In this document: positions 50,074 through 59,627 of the stretch, piece after piece
Position numbering within the stretch: the first letter of the stretch is position 1
Layout: the number at the start of each line of letters is the position of its first letter
DNA from: CAJLIR01 sp964408085
GTDB lineage: Bacteria > Bacillota_I > Bacilli_A > RF39 > UBA660
Length of the DNA stretch: 64,000 nt
Reading direction: 5' to 3'
NCBI GenBank assembly: GCA_964408085.1
Contig: CAYOYB010000007.1
Coordinates: forward strand, 1-64,000
The notes under the pieces: generated by a model
Told to the model about the DNA's origin: nothing
The model's input: the letters and a program-made list of their open reading frames with translations, nothing else
Databases searched by the model: none
Position numbers and translations under genes: made by a program

Positions 50074-51039
50074 CTACTCTAATACTTTACCAATTACTTT
50101 TCCTTTATTAGCTAAACCATTAATAAAATCAGTAGCATTCATCTTTGGTTTGCCTTCAGGTTGTACAACTGTAAATACAACTTCACCATTTTCAACTTTA
50201 ACACCAAAACCATCTTTATAGATATTAGTAATTTCACCATTAAATTTATTTGGAAAATAATTCTCAGTCATATAACTTTCCCATACCTTTAATATTTTAC
50301 CATCACACATACAATAACTACCTGGCCAAGCATTTAAGCCTCTAATCTGATTATAAATTTCTTTTTTCGTTTTATTAAAATTAATTTTTTCATCTTCTCT
50401 TCTAATAATAAAACCATATGTAGCCTTTGATGAATCTTGAGGTATACGATTATTAGTTCCATCTAAAATACTTGGTAATGTCTCTATTAATAATTTAGCA
50501 CCTAAAATAGACAACTTGTCATGTAAAGTCGAAGCAGTTTCTGTTTCTGAAACTTCTATTTCAGATTGACTAATGATATCACCCTCATCCATTTTAGGAT
50601 TCATATACATAATTGTAATACCAGTCTTTTTTGCTCCAGCCATAATTGCGCGATGGATTGGAGCACCACCTCTATACTTAGGCAACAATGAAGCATGAAC
50701 ATTTATGCAACCATACTTTGGATAATCTAAAATGGCTCTAGGTAATATTTGTCCATAAGCACATGTAATAATTAAGTCAGGTTCAAGGGCAAGAATTTCT
50801 TCAACAGAATCACGAATATGCATAGGTTGAAGTGTCAAAATAGTATTCGCCATCGCAACTTTTTTTATAGGTGAAAAAGAAATATTTCCACCACGACCAA
50901 CTTCTTTATCTGGTTGTGTTACTACAGCTCTAACTTTATAATTTTTGATTAAGGCTTCTAATATTGGTACACTAAAATCTGGTGTTCCCATAAAAATAAT
51001 TTTCAATTCTTTAGAAATTTTTATATCATCTAAATTCAT
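50074..51039 (-). CDS. fmt: Methionyl-tRNA formyltransferase
   Basis: The 321 residues match Fmt. The N-terminal formyltransferase domain has IIFMGTPDFSVPILEAL and the substrate-binding loop INVHASLLPKYRGGAPI with the catalytic Asn-His, and the C-terminal OB-like domain begins around GPYGFIIRREDE-type sequence. It formylates initiator Met-tRNA. It is immediately downstream of priA, as in Bacillus (priA-def-fmt); no def gene is present here. SD GGTGAAAA precedes the ATG. Confidence 0.97.
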   Translation of the reverse strand: MNLDDIKISKELKIIFMGTPDFSVPILEALIKNYKVRAVVTQPDKEVGRGGNISFSPIKKVAMANTILTLQPMHIRDSVEEILALEPDLIITCAYGQILPRAILDYPKYGCINVHASLLPKYRGGAPIHRAIMAGAKKTGITIMYMNPKMDEGDIISQSEIEVSETETASTLHDKLSILGAKLLIETLPSILDGTNNRIPQDSSKATYGFIIRREDEKINFNKTKKEIYNQIRGLNAWPGSYCMCDGKILKVWESYMTENYFPNKFNGEITNIYKDGFGVKVENGEVVFTVVQPEGKPKMNATDFINGLANKGKVIGKVLE

Positions 51040-51087
51040 TTTTCACCTTCTCCTTATTATTATTTTAGCACAAAAAAATTTAAATAA

Positions 51088-53262
51088 CTATATTTTTATC
51101 GGATTTAAATCTATTTCCAAATTAACTTTATTATTATTTTGATAATTTTTAATTAAATAATTAACCTTATCAATAATTTCTGAACTCTTTTTATATTTTA
51201 TTATTAACTGCATATAAAAAATATTATTTATCTTAGGGATACTTGAAAAACTTGGACCAAATACATCAACATTTTTAGATAAATTTAAATCTAAATATTT
51301 TCTTATTTTATTAGCTTCATTATTTAAATAATCATCATCCTTACCACTTATTTTTATTAAACAAATATTGTAATAAGGAGGATATTTTAATGTTTTTCTT
51401 AAACGCATTTCTTCTTCATAAAAATTAATATAATCATTATTACAAGATGTCACAATACTATAATGGTCGATATTAAATCCTTGTATAATTACTTCACCAG
51501 GTAAAGAACCACGACCAGCTCGACCAGCTATTTGATTTAAAAGTTGAAATGTTCGCTCCCCACTCCTAAAATCAGGAATATTTAAAGAAGCATCACTATT
51601 TAAAACACCAACTAATGTAACAAGCGGAAAGTCAAGACCTTTAGCTATCATTTGTGTTCCAATTAAAATATCATAATCATGATTTTTAAAACTATTAATT
51701 ATCTCTACATGGCTACCTTTTTTTGTTGTTGTATCAATGTCCATTCGAATAACTCTAGCTTGTGGGAATCGTTTTTGAATAAACTCTTCAAGTCTTTGCG
51801 TTCCCATTCCAAACTCATTAATATCTTGGCCTTTACATTCTGGGCAAACACTTATTCTTTTAGAGCCATATCCACAATAATGACAACGCATTGTATTAGA
51901 AGATTTATGATAAGTTAATGGTATATCACAATTAGGACACTTTTCTGTATGACCACAATTATGACAAGTCAAAATAGTTGAATAACCACGTCTATTTAAT
52001 AAAATAATAATTTGTTCTTTTTTTTCTAAACGTTCTAGTATTTTATTACACAATATTTCTGACAAAACACTATAGCCTTTTTTTATTTCTGACTTCATAT
52101 TGACCATAGTAACTTTAGGTAAAGTATTATTAACACGAGTTTTTAGTTCTAATAAATTATAAATTCCAGTCTTAGCTCTTGTATAACTTTCAATTGATGG
52201 TGTTGCACTACCTAAAATAAGTGGACAATTATATTTTTTAGCACGCCAAATCGCAATATCAATCGCATTATATTTAGGTGTATTTTCTTGTTTATAATTT
52301 TCTGAATGCTCTTCATCAATAATAATAACACCTAGATTAGTAAAAGGCGCAAAAATCGCACTTCTAGCTCCAATGGCAATTTTAACTTCTTTACGTTCAA
52401 TTTTTCGCCATTCATCATATTTTTCTCCATCACTAAGACGACTATGCAAAATAGCAACATTACTACCAAATCTTGAACTAAAAACACCAACCATTTGAGG
52501 TGTCAAACTTATTTCTGGAACTAAAACAATTGCTTCTTTATTTAAAGAGATAACATATTCAATAATATGCATATATACTTCTGTTTTACCACTTCCTGTA
52601 ACTCCAAATAATAAATATGGTTTAAACAGATTCAAATTAGAAATAACCTCATTAACAACCTTAGTTTGCGAATCATTTAATTTAATTGTACTTTTCTTTT
52701 TTTGAAAACTATCATTCAATCGGTATATTTCTTCTTTATACTCTATTATAATACCTTTATTTAATAATGTTTTCGTACTAGATGAAGAAATTAAAGTAGC
52801 TTCTTTTTTTAAAATATGATTATTTTCTTTAAATAAATCAATTATTTGTTGTTGCTTAGGTGTTAAATTACCTAAATCAATCATCTTATTTAATTTTAAA
52901 TATGTTAAATATTTTTTATTAACTTGTAAATTCTTTTTAGCTTTTAAAGCTGATGGTAACATTGTTTGATAACAACTAATTAGTGGTGCTAATGTTTTTT
53001 TATTTATATATATACCTAAATCTAACATTTCTTTATTTAAAATAGGCTCAGCATCAATAACCATTAAAATATCCTTTAAAGAAAATTCTGGATTTAAATT
53101 ATTATTAATTCTTAAAACAAAACCTTCTAACTTTTGTTTACCAAATGGAACTAAAACTCTAATACCTATTTTTATTTGCTCCTCTAAATTTTTAGGAACT
53201 GAATAAGTAAAAGTTTTATCTATTTTTTTTAACTTTAACTCAACCAATACATCAATTGTCAT
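51088..53262 (-). CDS. priA: Primosomal protein N' (PriA helicase)
   Basis: The 724-residue protein has an N-terminal DNA-binding domain, a Walker A GVTGSGKTEVYMH, a DEEH box (VIIDEEHSENYKQ), and a central zinc module of eight Cys (CHNCGHTEKCPNCDIPL, MRCHYCGYGSKRISVCPEC). It restarts stalled replication forks. Normal length is 730-800. It precedes fmt, a common Firmicute arrangement. Confidence 0.97.
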   Translation of the reverse strand: MTIDVLVELKLKKIDKTFTYSVPKNLEEQIKIGIRVLVPFGKQKLEGFVLRINNNLNPEFSLKDILMVIDAEPILNKEMLDLGIYINKKTLAPLISCYQTMLPSALKAKKNLQVNKKYLTYLKLNKMIDLGNLTPKQQQIIDLFKENNHILKKEATLISSSSTKTLLNKGIIIEYKEEIYRLNDSFQKKKSTIKLNDSQTKVVNEVISNLNLFKPYLLFGVTGSGKTEVYMHIIEYVISLNKEAIVLVPEISLTPQMVGVFSSRFGSNVAILHSRLSDGEKYDEWRKIERKEVKIAIGARSAIFAPFTNLGVIIIDEEHSENYKQENTPKYNAIDIAIWRAKKYNCPLILGSATPSIESYTRAKTGIYNLLELKTRVNNTLPKVTMVNMKSEIKKGYSVLSEILCNKILERLEKKEQIIILLNRRGYSTILTCHNCGHTEKCPNCDIPLTYHKSSNTMRCHYCGYGSKRISVCPECKGQDINEFGMGTQRLEEFIQKRFPQARVIRMDIDTTTKKGSHVEIINSFKNHDYDILIGTQMIAKGLDFPLVTLVGVLNSDASLNIPDFRSGERTFQLLNQIAGRAGRGSLPGEVIIQGFNIDHYSIVTSCNNDYINFYEEEMRLRKTLKYPPYYNICLIKISGKDDDYLNNEANKIRKYLDLNLSKNVDVFGPSFSSIPKINNIFYMQLIIKYKKSSEIIDKVNYLIKNYQNNNKVNLEIDLNPIKI

Positions 53263-53310
53263 ATTACCACCATAAACATTATATCATAACAAAACATTTG
53301 TTTGTCAATA

Positions 53311-53336
53311 AAAACAGCTAGAAATTTCTAACTGTT
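53311..53336 (-). terminator. Terminator after the histidine kinase gene
   Basis: On the minus strand AACAGTTAGAAA and TTTCTAGCTGTT form a near-perfect stem followed by a T run. Confidence 0.8.
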
Positions 53337-53357
53337 AAATATATTTTTTTTAAATAT

Positions 53358-54605
53358 TTATAAAGTACATTTTAAAATAATTTCAACTGTAGTACCTTGA
53401 TTTTCTACTGAAGAATAATTTATTTTTCCACCATGAGCACTAATTATCTCAGCTGATAAAGTTGTTCCTAAACCTGTTCCATTTTGTTTTGTCGTAAAGA
53501 ATGGTTCATTAAAACTTTTAAGAACTTCACTATTCATGCCTATTCCATTATCAGCTATATAAATATTTACATTATTTTTAGATTTTTTGGTATAAATTTT
53601 AATTAAACCCTTTCTATCACTAGGAATAGCCTCAATACTATTTTTTATAACATTTAATATAACTTGTTTTAAACGATTATAATCGCCACTAATATATAAT
53701 TCATCATCAGGTATTTTTGGCTCTAAAACAATATTTTTATTTTTTAAAATAGGTTTAAAATCATCAATAATATCCTCTATCAATAAATATATATCCATTG
53801 ATTCCTTTTCAATATTTACCTTAGTCATTGATAAAAAATCTTGTAAAAGAAGTAAAACGCGTTCAATTTCCTCTCTTAATATTGGTACATATTTTGTACT
53901 ATGTTCAGGATTGTTTGTATCAAACATATCTAAATAGCCTTTACATACAGCAATTGGATTTTTTATTTCATGTGTAATCTTAAAAAGCGAATTTTGAATT
54001 TGTTTTGATTGTTCAAGTTCTTTTAAACTCATATGATATTTTATTATCTCTTCACCTTTTTCAAATAACAAAGTAGTAAAATAAATTGTTAAATATAAAA
54101 TTAAAATTAGAATTAAAATTTGACCAAAAAATTCTATATAATTAGTACCAGTATAAATTTTAGAATAAACACTTACTAAAGTAAAAAAGAAAGCTTTAAC
54201 GATTATAAAAGAGTTAATATATTTATCATTAAAATTTTTACGTTTTCTTAACCCTAAATATAATAGAAAATAAATAATATATTCAATAATAATCAAAATT
54301 AAATTTAAATTAAAAGATTTTGCATAACAAATAATACTCATGATAGATAAAAGTAAAACAGTAATATTTCGTTTTTTTAAATAAGCTATAACTAAAGGTG
54401 CATTAAAAATAATTGGTGGAAAATATCCAAAAATTGGATTAGTAAATTTTATAATTAAATAAAACGAACTAATCAAAGCTACATCTAAAAATAAATTATT
54501 TTCCTCTTTACAATAATTTCTATTATAAGCTACATAAAATAGAAACAATAAAAGTGGATAGGTTATATAAATAATACATAGAAATATATTTGTATATAAA
54601 TTCAT
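53358..54605 (-). CDS. Orphan membrane histidine kinase (possible sporulation kinase)
   Basis: The 415-residue protein has about six membrane segments in the first 185 residues, then a dimerisation/His domain (LFKITHEIKNPIAVCKGYLD, H-box) and a HATPase with NRLKQVILNVIKNSIEAI (N box), ADNGIGMN (G1) and GTGLGTTLS (G2). No response regulator is adjacent, and the gene is monocistronic. Orphan kinases of this type with multi-pass input (KinB-like) feed the Spo0A phosphorelay in Bacilli. The Spo0A-box candidate upstream fits that idea. AGGGGGGAA precedes the ATG. Confidence 0.85.
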   Translation of the reverse strand: MNLYTNIFLCIIYITYPLLLFLFYVAYNRNYCKEENNLFLDVALISSFYLIIKFTNPIFGYFPPIIFNAPLVIAYLKKRNITVLLLSIMSIICYAKSFNLNLILIIIEYIIYFLLYLGLRKRKNFNDKYINSFIIVKAFFFTLVSVYSKIYTGTNYIEFFGQILILILILYLTIYFTTLLFEKGEEIIKYHMSLKELEQSKQIQNSLFKITHEIKNPIAVCKGYLDMFDTNNPEHSTKYVPILREEIERVLLLLQDFLSMTKVNIEKESMDIYLLIEDIIDDFKPILKNKNIVLEPKIPDDELYISGDYNRLKQVILNVIKNSIEAIPSDRKGLIKIYTKKSKNNVNIYIADNGIGMNSEVLKSFNEPFFTTKQNGTGLGTTLSAEIISAHGGKINYSSVENQGTTVEIILKCTL

Positions 54606-54655
54606 AACAAATTCCCCCCTTAGTTATAAATATATAACATTCTAAAAGCGAATTT

Positions 54656-54662
54656 TGTCGAA
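54656..54662 (+). promoter_or_regulatory. Spo0A-box candidate (TGTCGAA)
   Basis: TTTTGTCGAAAAA contains the exact 7-base Spo0A box TGTCGAA. It lies 50 bases upstream of the histidine kinase start. One exact 7-mer in an AT-rich window can arise by chance; the location is the argument. Confidence 0.5.
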
Positions 54663-54667
54663 AAAAG

Positions 54668-54694
54668 AAAAAAAGTGATGAAAATTATCACTTT
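54668..54694 (-). terminator. Terminator of the EIIB-like gene
   Basis: On the minus strand AAAGTGAT and ATCACTTT pair around AATTTTC, followed by seven Ts. Confidence 0.85.
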
Positions 54695-55005
54695 AAATCA
54701 TCAATATATTTTTTTAACTGGTTTGCTTCTTCACCTAAAATAATTTTAAGTTGATTATCAATTTCGACAATCCCCTGAGCACCAATTTTTTGAATACCAT
54801 CTTTATTAACAATATCAACGTTTTTTAGAGTTACGACAAAACGTGATTTAAGTACCTCATAATTAATAATATTTGCTTTTCCCCCTAAGTATTCAACTAA
54901 TTTATTAGCCTCAATCTTAAAATCTTTTTTCTTAGATTTTGTAATTGCAAGCGCAACAATAAGCAAAACAACAGCAATTATAATATATTGCCACATATTT
55001 TCCAT
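54688..55005 (-). CDS. Membrane-anchored PTS EIIB-like protein lacking the phosphocysteine
   Basis: The 105-residue protein has an N-terminal transmembrane helix (about 5-20) and a basic linker, then a glucose-type EIIB fold: LVEYLGGKANIINYEVLKSRFVVTLKNVDIVNKDG, GAQGIVEIDNQLKIILG. The EIIB signature normally has a Cys at the phosphorylation site (CxTRLR); here the position reads VLKSRF, so no phospho-Cys is available. No PTS transporter or EIIA gene is nearby. A sensory or scaffold role is inferred. Downstream of tig. Confidence 0.75.
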   Translation of the reverse strand: MENMWQYIIIAVVLLIVALAITKSKKKDFKIEANKLVEYLGGKANIINYEVLKSRFVVTLKNVDIVNKDGIQKIGAQGIVEIDNQLKIILGEEANQLKKYIDDLK

Positions 55006-55049
55006 TTTATCACCAATTTTATTATACTATATTTTTTTAAAATATTATA

Positions 55050-56300
55050 CTATTTTTTTAATGCTTCCATTGCTCCACGCATCATTAAATCATATTTAAC
55101 CATCTCTAAGCCACCAAATAATTTTAAGAATTCATCTTTTGGTAATTGATATTTACTAGCTAATTTTTCTGCTTCTTCATTAGCTTGTTTGTCATCTATT
55201 TCAATTTTTTCAGTTTTAGCGATTTCTTCTAACATTAAACGATATAAAACACGTTTTTCTGCTTCTTCATGCATTTGATCTTTTAATGCTTGTTCATTAG
55301 AACTTGTAAATTGATAAAATTGTTCTAATGTTAATCCTTGCATCTTCAAATTTTCTTCATATTGCCTTATCATACGATCAATTTCTTCATGAATCATAGC
55401 GTGTGGTATATCTACCTTAACATTTTTACTAGCAGCTTCTAATAATTCATCAAAATATTTGTTTTCAGCAGCTTGCTCTTTTTGAACTTTTAAATTTTCT
55501 TCAACTTGTTTTTCTAAAGCTTCTTTTGAATTAATACCTTCAAGACCTAAATCAGCAAAGAAATCATCATCTAATTCTGGAATTTTAACCATTTTAATTT
55601 CATTCAATTTAACTTTGAAAATAACTGGTTGACCTTTTAAATCTTCACTATGATAATCTTCAGGGAATGTTACATTAATGCTCTTTTCTTCCCCTTTTTC
55701 CATACCAATTAATTGTTCTTCAAAACCAGGTATAAAAGTATTTGAACCTATAGTTAATGAATAATTTTCGCCTTTTCCTCCTTCGAATGCTACATCATCT
55801 TTAAAGCCTTCAAAGTCGATAATTGCGATATCACCATTCTCTAATTTACCATCTTTTTCTACATTTTCAGCATATCTTTTACGCATGCTTTCAATATTTT
55901 CACTTATTTCTTTTTTTGTAACCTTAACTGTATCTTTCTTTACACCTAAATCTTTATACTTTCCTAATTTAACAGTAGGTTTTAAAGTTAAGATAAATTT
56001 AAATTCTACACCATTTTCATCAACAGAATTTAAACTCAAAATTGGTTGTGCAACAATTTCTAAATCTTTATTTTCTTCAAGCATTTTATCATAAGCTTCA
56101 TCAACACACATATTCATAGCGTCATGATATAAAGACTCTTTACCATATTTTTTTAGGAAAATATCTTTTGGAGCTTTTCCAGGTCTAAAACCATCTATTT
56201 TAGCTGTTTTATTAGCTTTTGTATAAGCTTTATCTAAGGCATCTTGCCATTTTTTTCCATCTACTTTAATTACAATTTCCTTTTCATTTTTATTTGCCAT
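55050..56300 (-). CDS. tig: Trigger factor (ribosome-associated peptidyl-prolyl isomerase)
   Basis: The 416-residue protein has the N-terminal ribosome-binding domain with GFRPGKAP, a FKBP-type PPIase domain (about 145-230; VEKDGKLENGDIAIIDFEGF), and a helical C-terminal chaperone domain. It lies between greA and the EIIB-like gene on the minus strand, with AGGAGGATTT before the ATG. Family length is 420-440. Confidence 0.96.
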   Translation of the reverse strand: MANKNEKEIVIKVDGKKWQDALDKAYTKANKTAKIDGFRPGKAPKDIFLKKYGKESLYHDAMNMCVDEAYDKMLEENKDLEIVAQPILSLNSVDENGVEFKFILTLKPTVKLGKYKDLGVKKDTVKVTKKEISENIESMRKRYAENVEKDGKLENGDIAIIDFEGFKDDVAFEGGKGENYSLTIGSNTFIPGFEEQLIGMEKGEEKSINVTFPEDYHSEDLKGQPVIFKVKLNEIKMVKIPELDDDFFADLGLEGINSKEALEKQVEENLKVQKEQAAENKYFDELLEAASKNVKVDIPHAMIHEEIDRMIRQYEENLKMQGLTLEQFYQFTSSNEQALKDQMHEEAEKRVLYRLMLEEIAKTEKIEIDDKQANEEAEKLASKYQLPKDEFLKLFGGLEMVKYDLMMRGAMEALKK

Positions 56301-56378
56301 TTAAATCCTCCTCAAATTAATACTCTTATAGTATATAATATTTTTAACGATTTTACAATCTTTTTTAAGTTTTGTAAT

Positions 56379-56399
56379 TAAAAAAGCACATAAGTGCTT
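56379..56399 (-). terminator. Terminator after greA
   Basis: On the minus strand AAGCAC/GTGCTT stem with a four-base loop, followed by five Ts, at the end of the greA frame. Confidence 0.85.
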
Positions 56400-56874
56400 A
56401 AGCAATTTTTACTATTTCAACATCATATTTACCATTTGGACTATCAACAGTTACTTTATCTCCTACAGAAAGTCCCATAATAGCCTTAGCAATAGGCGAT
56501 TCATTAGATATTTTGTTTTCAAATGGATCAGCCTCTTTACTACCAACAATTTGATAAACTTCTGTATCATCATCTTCAACATATTTGATAGTAACAGTTG
56601 TACCAATTGATACCTTATCTGTTTTTACATCTTTTATTACAATAGCGTTTTCTAGCATTCTTTCTAATTCAGCTATTCGTCCTTCAACGTGTGCTTGCTC
56701 GTTTCTAGCTGCATCATACTCAGCATTTTCGCTTAAATCTCCTAAAGCACGTGCATCTTTTAAAGCTGCAATAACTTCAGGTCTTTTTTCTAATTTTAAA
56801 AATTCTAATTCTTTTTCCATATCTTTTAACCCAGCTTCAGTTAAATAGATTTCTTTTGTATTTGAATTTGACAT
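56398..56874 (-). CDS. greA: Transcription elongation factor GreA
   Basis: The 158-residue protein has the coiled-coil N-terminal domain (LEFLKLEKRPEVIAALKDAR, ENAEYDAARNEQAHVEGRI) and a C-terminal FKBP-like domain (GTTVTIKYVEDDDTEVYQI, ISNESPIAKAIMGLSVGD). It rescues backtracked RNA polymerase. A perfect TTGACA-17-TATTAT promoter is at 56955-56927. The neighbouring U32 pair recalls yrrN-yrrO-udk-greA in Bacillus, without udk. Confidence 0.98.
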   Translation of the reverse strand: MSNSNTKEIYLTEAGLKDMEKELEFLKLEKRPEVIAALKDARALGDLSENAEYDAARNEQAHVEGRIAELERMLENAIVIKDVKTDKVSIGTTVTIKYVEDDDTEVYQIVGSKEADPFENKISNESPIAKAIMGLSVGDKVTVDSPNGKYDVEIVKIA

Positions 56875-56926
56875 GTTTCTTCACCTCATAATTTTTTCAC
56901 TTTTATTTATTCCACAAGTCTACAAA

Positions 56927-56955
56927 ATAATACTACGTATTTATCATTTTGTCAA
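56927..56955 (-). promoter_or_regulatory. Promoter of greA
   Basis: On the minus strand TTGACA (56955-56950) and TATTAT (56932-56927) are 17 bases apart. Confidence 0.85.
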
Positions 56956-57123
56956 CAATTTTTATTCTTTTAATTCTATTTTATATTGAATATTATATTC
57001 AATAATATGATTTTAATGATTATTTGACTTATTTTTTTATTTTTTATACTAATATCAGTTATACTTAAACTCTATAATAAACCATTTTATATATTGTATT
57101 CCAATATTAAGAATTATTTACCT

Positions 57124-58329
57124 TTATCTTTTTATTCGCATCATATCATTTTTATAAACTTTTGTTTTTATTTTAATTTTTACAATTTGTTTGGGATGTC
57201 TTACTATATCAATTATATTATCAAACTCATCATATATTTCTGAAATTTCAAACATAAATGTTGAAGTGATTGGACCAAATATTTCTACTTTATCACCTTT
57301 TTTAAAATAATTACGTTGTTCAATAGTAGCTAAATTCGTTTCTTCATCATAATCTAAGACAATACCTAAGAAATCTTGATTTGATACTTCTACACGTCCA
57401 TTATAATATTGGCAATCCACTCCACAATTACCATCAAAAAATTGGGGAACAGAATCACGATTAGCGCAATTTCTTAAAATCTTCTCATATTCTACATTAT
57501 AATGATAATTTTTAGGATTCTCATAATATTCATCAATTACATGACGATAAACATTAACTATTGTTGCGATATAATAAGTTGAACGCATTCTGCCTTCAAT
57601 TTTAAATGAATCAACACCTAAACTTATTAAGTCTGGAATATGTTTTAAAAGCGATAAGTCTTTTGTACAAAAAGTAAAATCTTTTTCGCCTTGTAAATTT
57701 TTTTGTTCTGAATCCAATAATTTAAAATCCCATCTACAAATTTGACTACAACCACCACGATTAGAATCACGAGCTGTTAAAAAGTTCGATAAAACGCATC
57801 TACCACTATAAGAAGCACACATTGCACCATGAATAAAGTATTCTAATTCGATATCAACATTTTCCTTAATTAATTTAATATCAGAAGCATTTGCCTCACG
57901 AGCTAAAACAATTCTTGAGACACCTTCGCGTTTAAAAAATTTAACTGCTTCATAATTTAAAGTAGATTGTTGTGTTGATAAATGAACTGGTATTTTAGTA
58001 TTTTTTAAGGCTAAATCAATTATAAAAGGATCACTTACTATAATTGCGTCTATTCCTAATTTATCTAATTCTTTTAAATAACTAATTATTTTATCAGCTT
58101 CATCATTATGCAAAGAAATATTTACAGTAACATAAATTTTTTTAGAAAGACTATGAGCAAATTCTGTAGCTTCACGTAATTCTTCTAAAGAAAAATTAAT
58201 CGCATTTGCTCTAAGACTAAATAAGTCCCCTCCAACATAAACTGCATCTGCCCCATATAAAAGGGCAATCTTAAGACGTTCTAAATCGCCAGCTGGCGCT
58301 AATAACTCTGGCTTTTTCATTTTATCCAT
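57124..58329 (-). CDS. U32-family protein (YrrO/TrhP-type tRNA hydroxylation)
   Basis: The 401-residue protein matches peptidase family U32: LLAPAGDLERLKIALLYGADAVY, HLSTQQSTLNYEAVKF, EYFIHGAMCASYSGRCVLS and the Cys-rich GGCSQICRWDFKL motif. Family members (YrrO, TrhP) hydroxylate uridine 34 in tRNA rather than acting as ordinary peptidases. It overlaps the upstream YrrN-like gene by eight bases. Confidence 0.93.
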   Translation of the reverse strand: MDKMKKPELLAPAGDLERLKIALLYGADAVYVGGDLFSLRANAINFSLEELREATEFAHSLSKKIYVTVNISLHNDEADKIISYLKELDKLGIDAIIVSDPFIIDLALKNTKIPVHLSTQQSTLNYEAVKFFKREGVSRIVLAREANASDIKLIKENVDIELEYFIHGAMCASYSGRCVLSNFLTARDSNRGGCSQICRWDFKLLDSEQKNLQGEKDFTFCTKDLSLLKHIPDLISLGVDSFKIEGRMRSTYYIATIVNVYRHVIDEYYENPKNYHYNVEYEKILRNCANRDSVPQFFDGNCGVDCQYYNGRVEVSNQDFLGIVLDYDEETNLATIEQRNYFKKGDKVEIFGPITSTFMFEISEIYDEFDNIIDIVRHPKQIVKIKIKTKVYKNDMMRIKR

Positions 58330-59197
58330 TTTTCTTCACCTTATAAACTGTATTTTTATATAAAAAACCTGTATCAATATTATAGTTTAACAACATATTT
58401 ACTCTATCAAACAAAACATTAACATTCTCTTTATTTGCATCATTAAATAGTAAAATTATTTCTTTAAATACTGCTTCATCAATATTGAAACTATTAAAAA
58501 CAAAATAATCTATACAAGAGGCAGATAAATCATTAATTTCCATTAATAAATTTAAAATTTTACTAGAATAAACAGTTGTAACATCTTCATTTATAATAGG
58601 ATAAATATTTTCTTCTTTTTCTAAATAATTTATTTTCGAATTGTCTTTTAAAGAAAATTTTTCTAAATAATTTTTAACAAGTGGTCTTTTAGAAGTAAAC
58701 ATTGGTATAAAACCAAATACGTTCATCATTAATGGACAATTTGTTTTTTCTTTTATAGATAAAATTTCTTCAAGTGTCAACTCACTAGATAAATAACTAG
58801 CAGCTACTCCTTTTTTAGACCAATAGTTAATTGTCCCATAATTAGTAACTAAATGTTCTTGATTCCATATTAATTTTAAATTTAAATTCAATTCAAGATT
58901 TAAATTAACAATAGCTATATCATAAAAAATTAAACCTGTAATTTCTAATTTAGCTAACTCCTTTAAAGAATTAGTTAATTCATTTAACTCAATATTATGA
59001 ATATTCTTATTTAAACTAACAAAAATATCTTTTTTATTTTTACTGCATATAGATATAATTTTTTTTATCTGTTCCATATCGAAATAATATGGTAAATTAA
59101 CACTTAAATTTTTTAAACCAATAATAAAACCATCACATATATTAATTAAATCATTTATCTGATCTATTGATTTAGCTATTACAATCTTTTTACTCAT
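58322..59197 (-). CDS. U32-family partner protein (YrrN-like)
   Basis: The 291-residue protein resembles the shorter U32 protein of the yrrN-yrrO pair: a TIM-barrel-like series of segments (FIIGLKNLSVNLPYYF, VNLNLELNLNLKLIWN, CPLMMNVFGFIPMFTSKRP) with no catalytic Cys-rich motif. It is coupled to the following U32 gene by an overlap, so they are expected to act together in tRNA modification. Confidence 0.85.
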   Translation of the reverse strand: MSKKIVIAKSIDQINDLINICDGFIIGLKNLSVNLPYYFDMEQIKKIISICSKNKKDIFVSLNKNIHNIELNELTNSLKELAKLEITGLIFYDIAIVNLNLELNLNLKLIWNQEHLVTNYGTINYWSKKGVAASYLSSELTLEEILSIKEKTNCPLMMNVFGFIPMFTSKRPLVKNYLEKFSLKDNSKINYLEKEENIYPIINEDVTTVYSSKILNLLMEINDLSASCIDYFVFNSFNIDEAVFKEIILLFNDANKENVNVLFDRVNMLLNYNIDTGFLYKNTVYKVKKNG

Positions 59198-59328
59198 TTT
59201 TTCACTCCAGTCGCTAGTATATCATAAAATATAATCTAATTCAAATGAGAATATTTATCCAATTTATTATTATCATTATACTATTTATTTAGAGTTTTAC
59301 AATATTTTATTTAAGGAAGTTTTACAAC

Positions 59329-59360
59329 AAAAAAATTTATCAAAATGATAAATTAAAAAA
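59329..59360 (-). terminator. Terminator at the end of the rnf operon
   Basis: On the minus strand AATTTATC/GATAAATT stem with a short loop, followed by seven Ts, just past the truncated rnfB gene. Confidence 0.85.
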
Positions 59361-59369
59361 ATTATATTA

Positions 59370-59627
59370 TTACAAACTATTTATATAAGATTCCATTTTT
59401 TCTAAATTTTCACCTTTAAGTGGTTTACATTTTTTATAAGAATTAATATCCTCACACATTTTTTTAGCCATGCCACTACAACTACCAAAACCACAAGCGC
59501 CACAATTATAACCAGGCAATAATTCTAAAAATTTATCTTCCTTATTATTTTTCAACTTAGAATCTAAAATAACAATGATTAAACTAAGAAAAAAAGCTAA
59601 TAAAGTTACAATTAAAATTCCAATCAT
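59370..59627 (-). CDS. rnfB: RnfB-like protein reduced to its N-terminal domain
   Basis: The 85-residue protein has an N-terminal transmembrane helix (2-22), then the RnfB-type [4Fe-4S] motif NCGACGFGSCSGMAKKMC ending KKCKPL. Canonical RnfB is about 260-330 residues and continues with ferredoxin-like clusters; here the stop comes right after the first domain, and no frame remnant continues the ferredoxin part before the terminator. This is a domain-level truncation, either an adapted mini-RnfB or a partner of another ferredoxin. Overlaps the upstream 37-residue gene by ATGA. Confidence 0.88.
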   Translation of the reverse strand: MIGILIVTLLAFFLSLIIVILDSKLKNNKEDKFLELLPGYNCGACGFGSCSGMAKKMCEDINSYKKCKPLKGENLEKMESYINSL

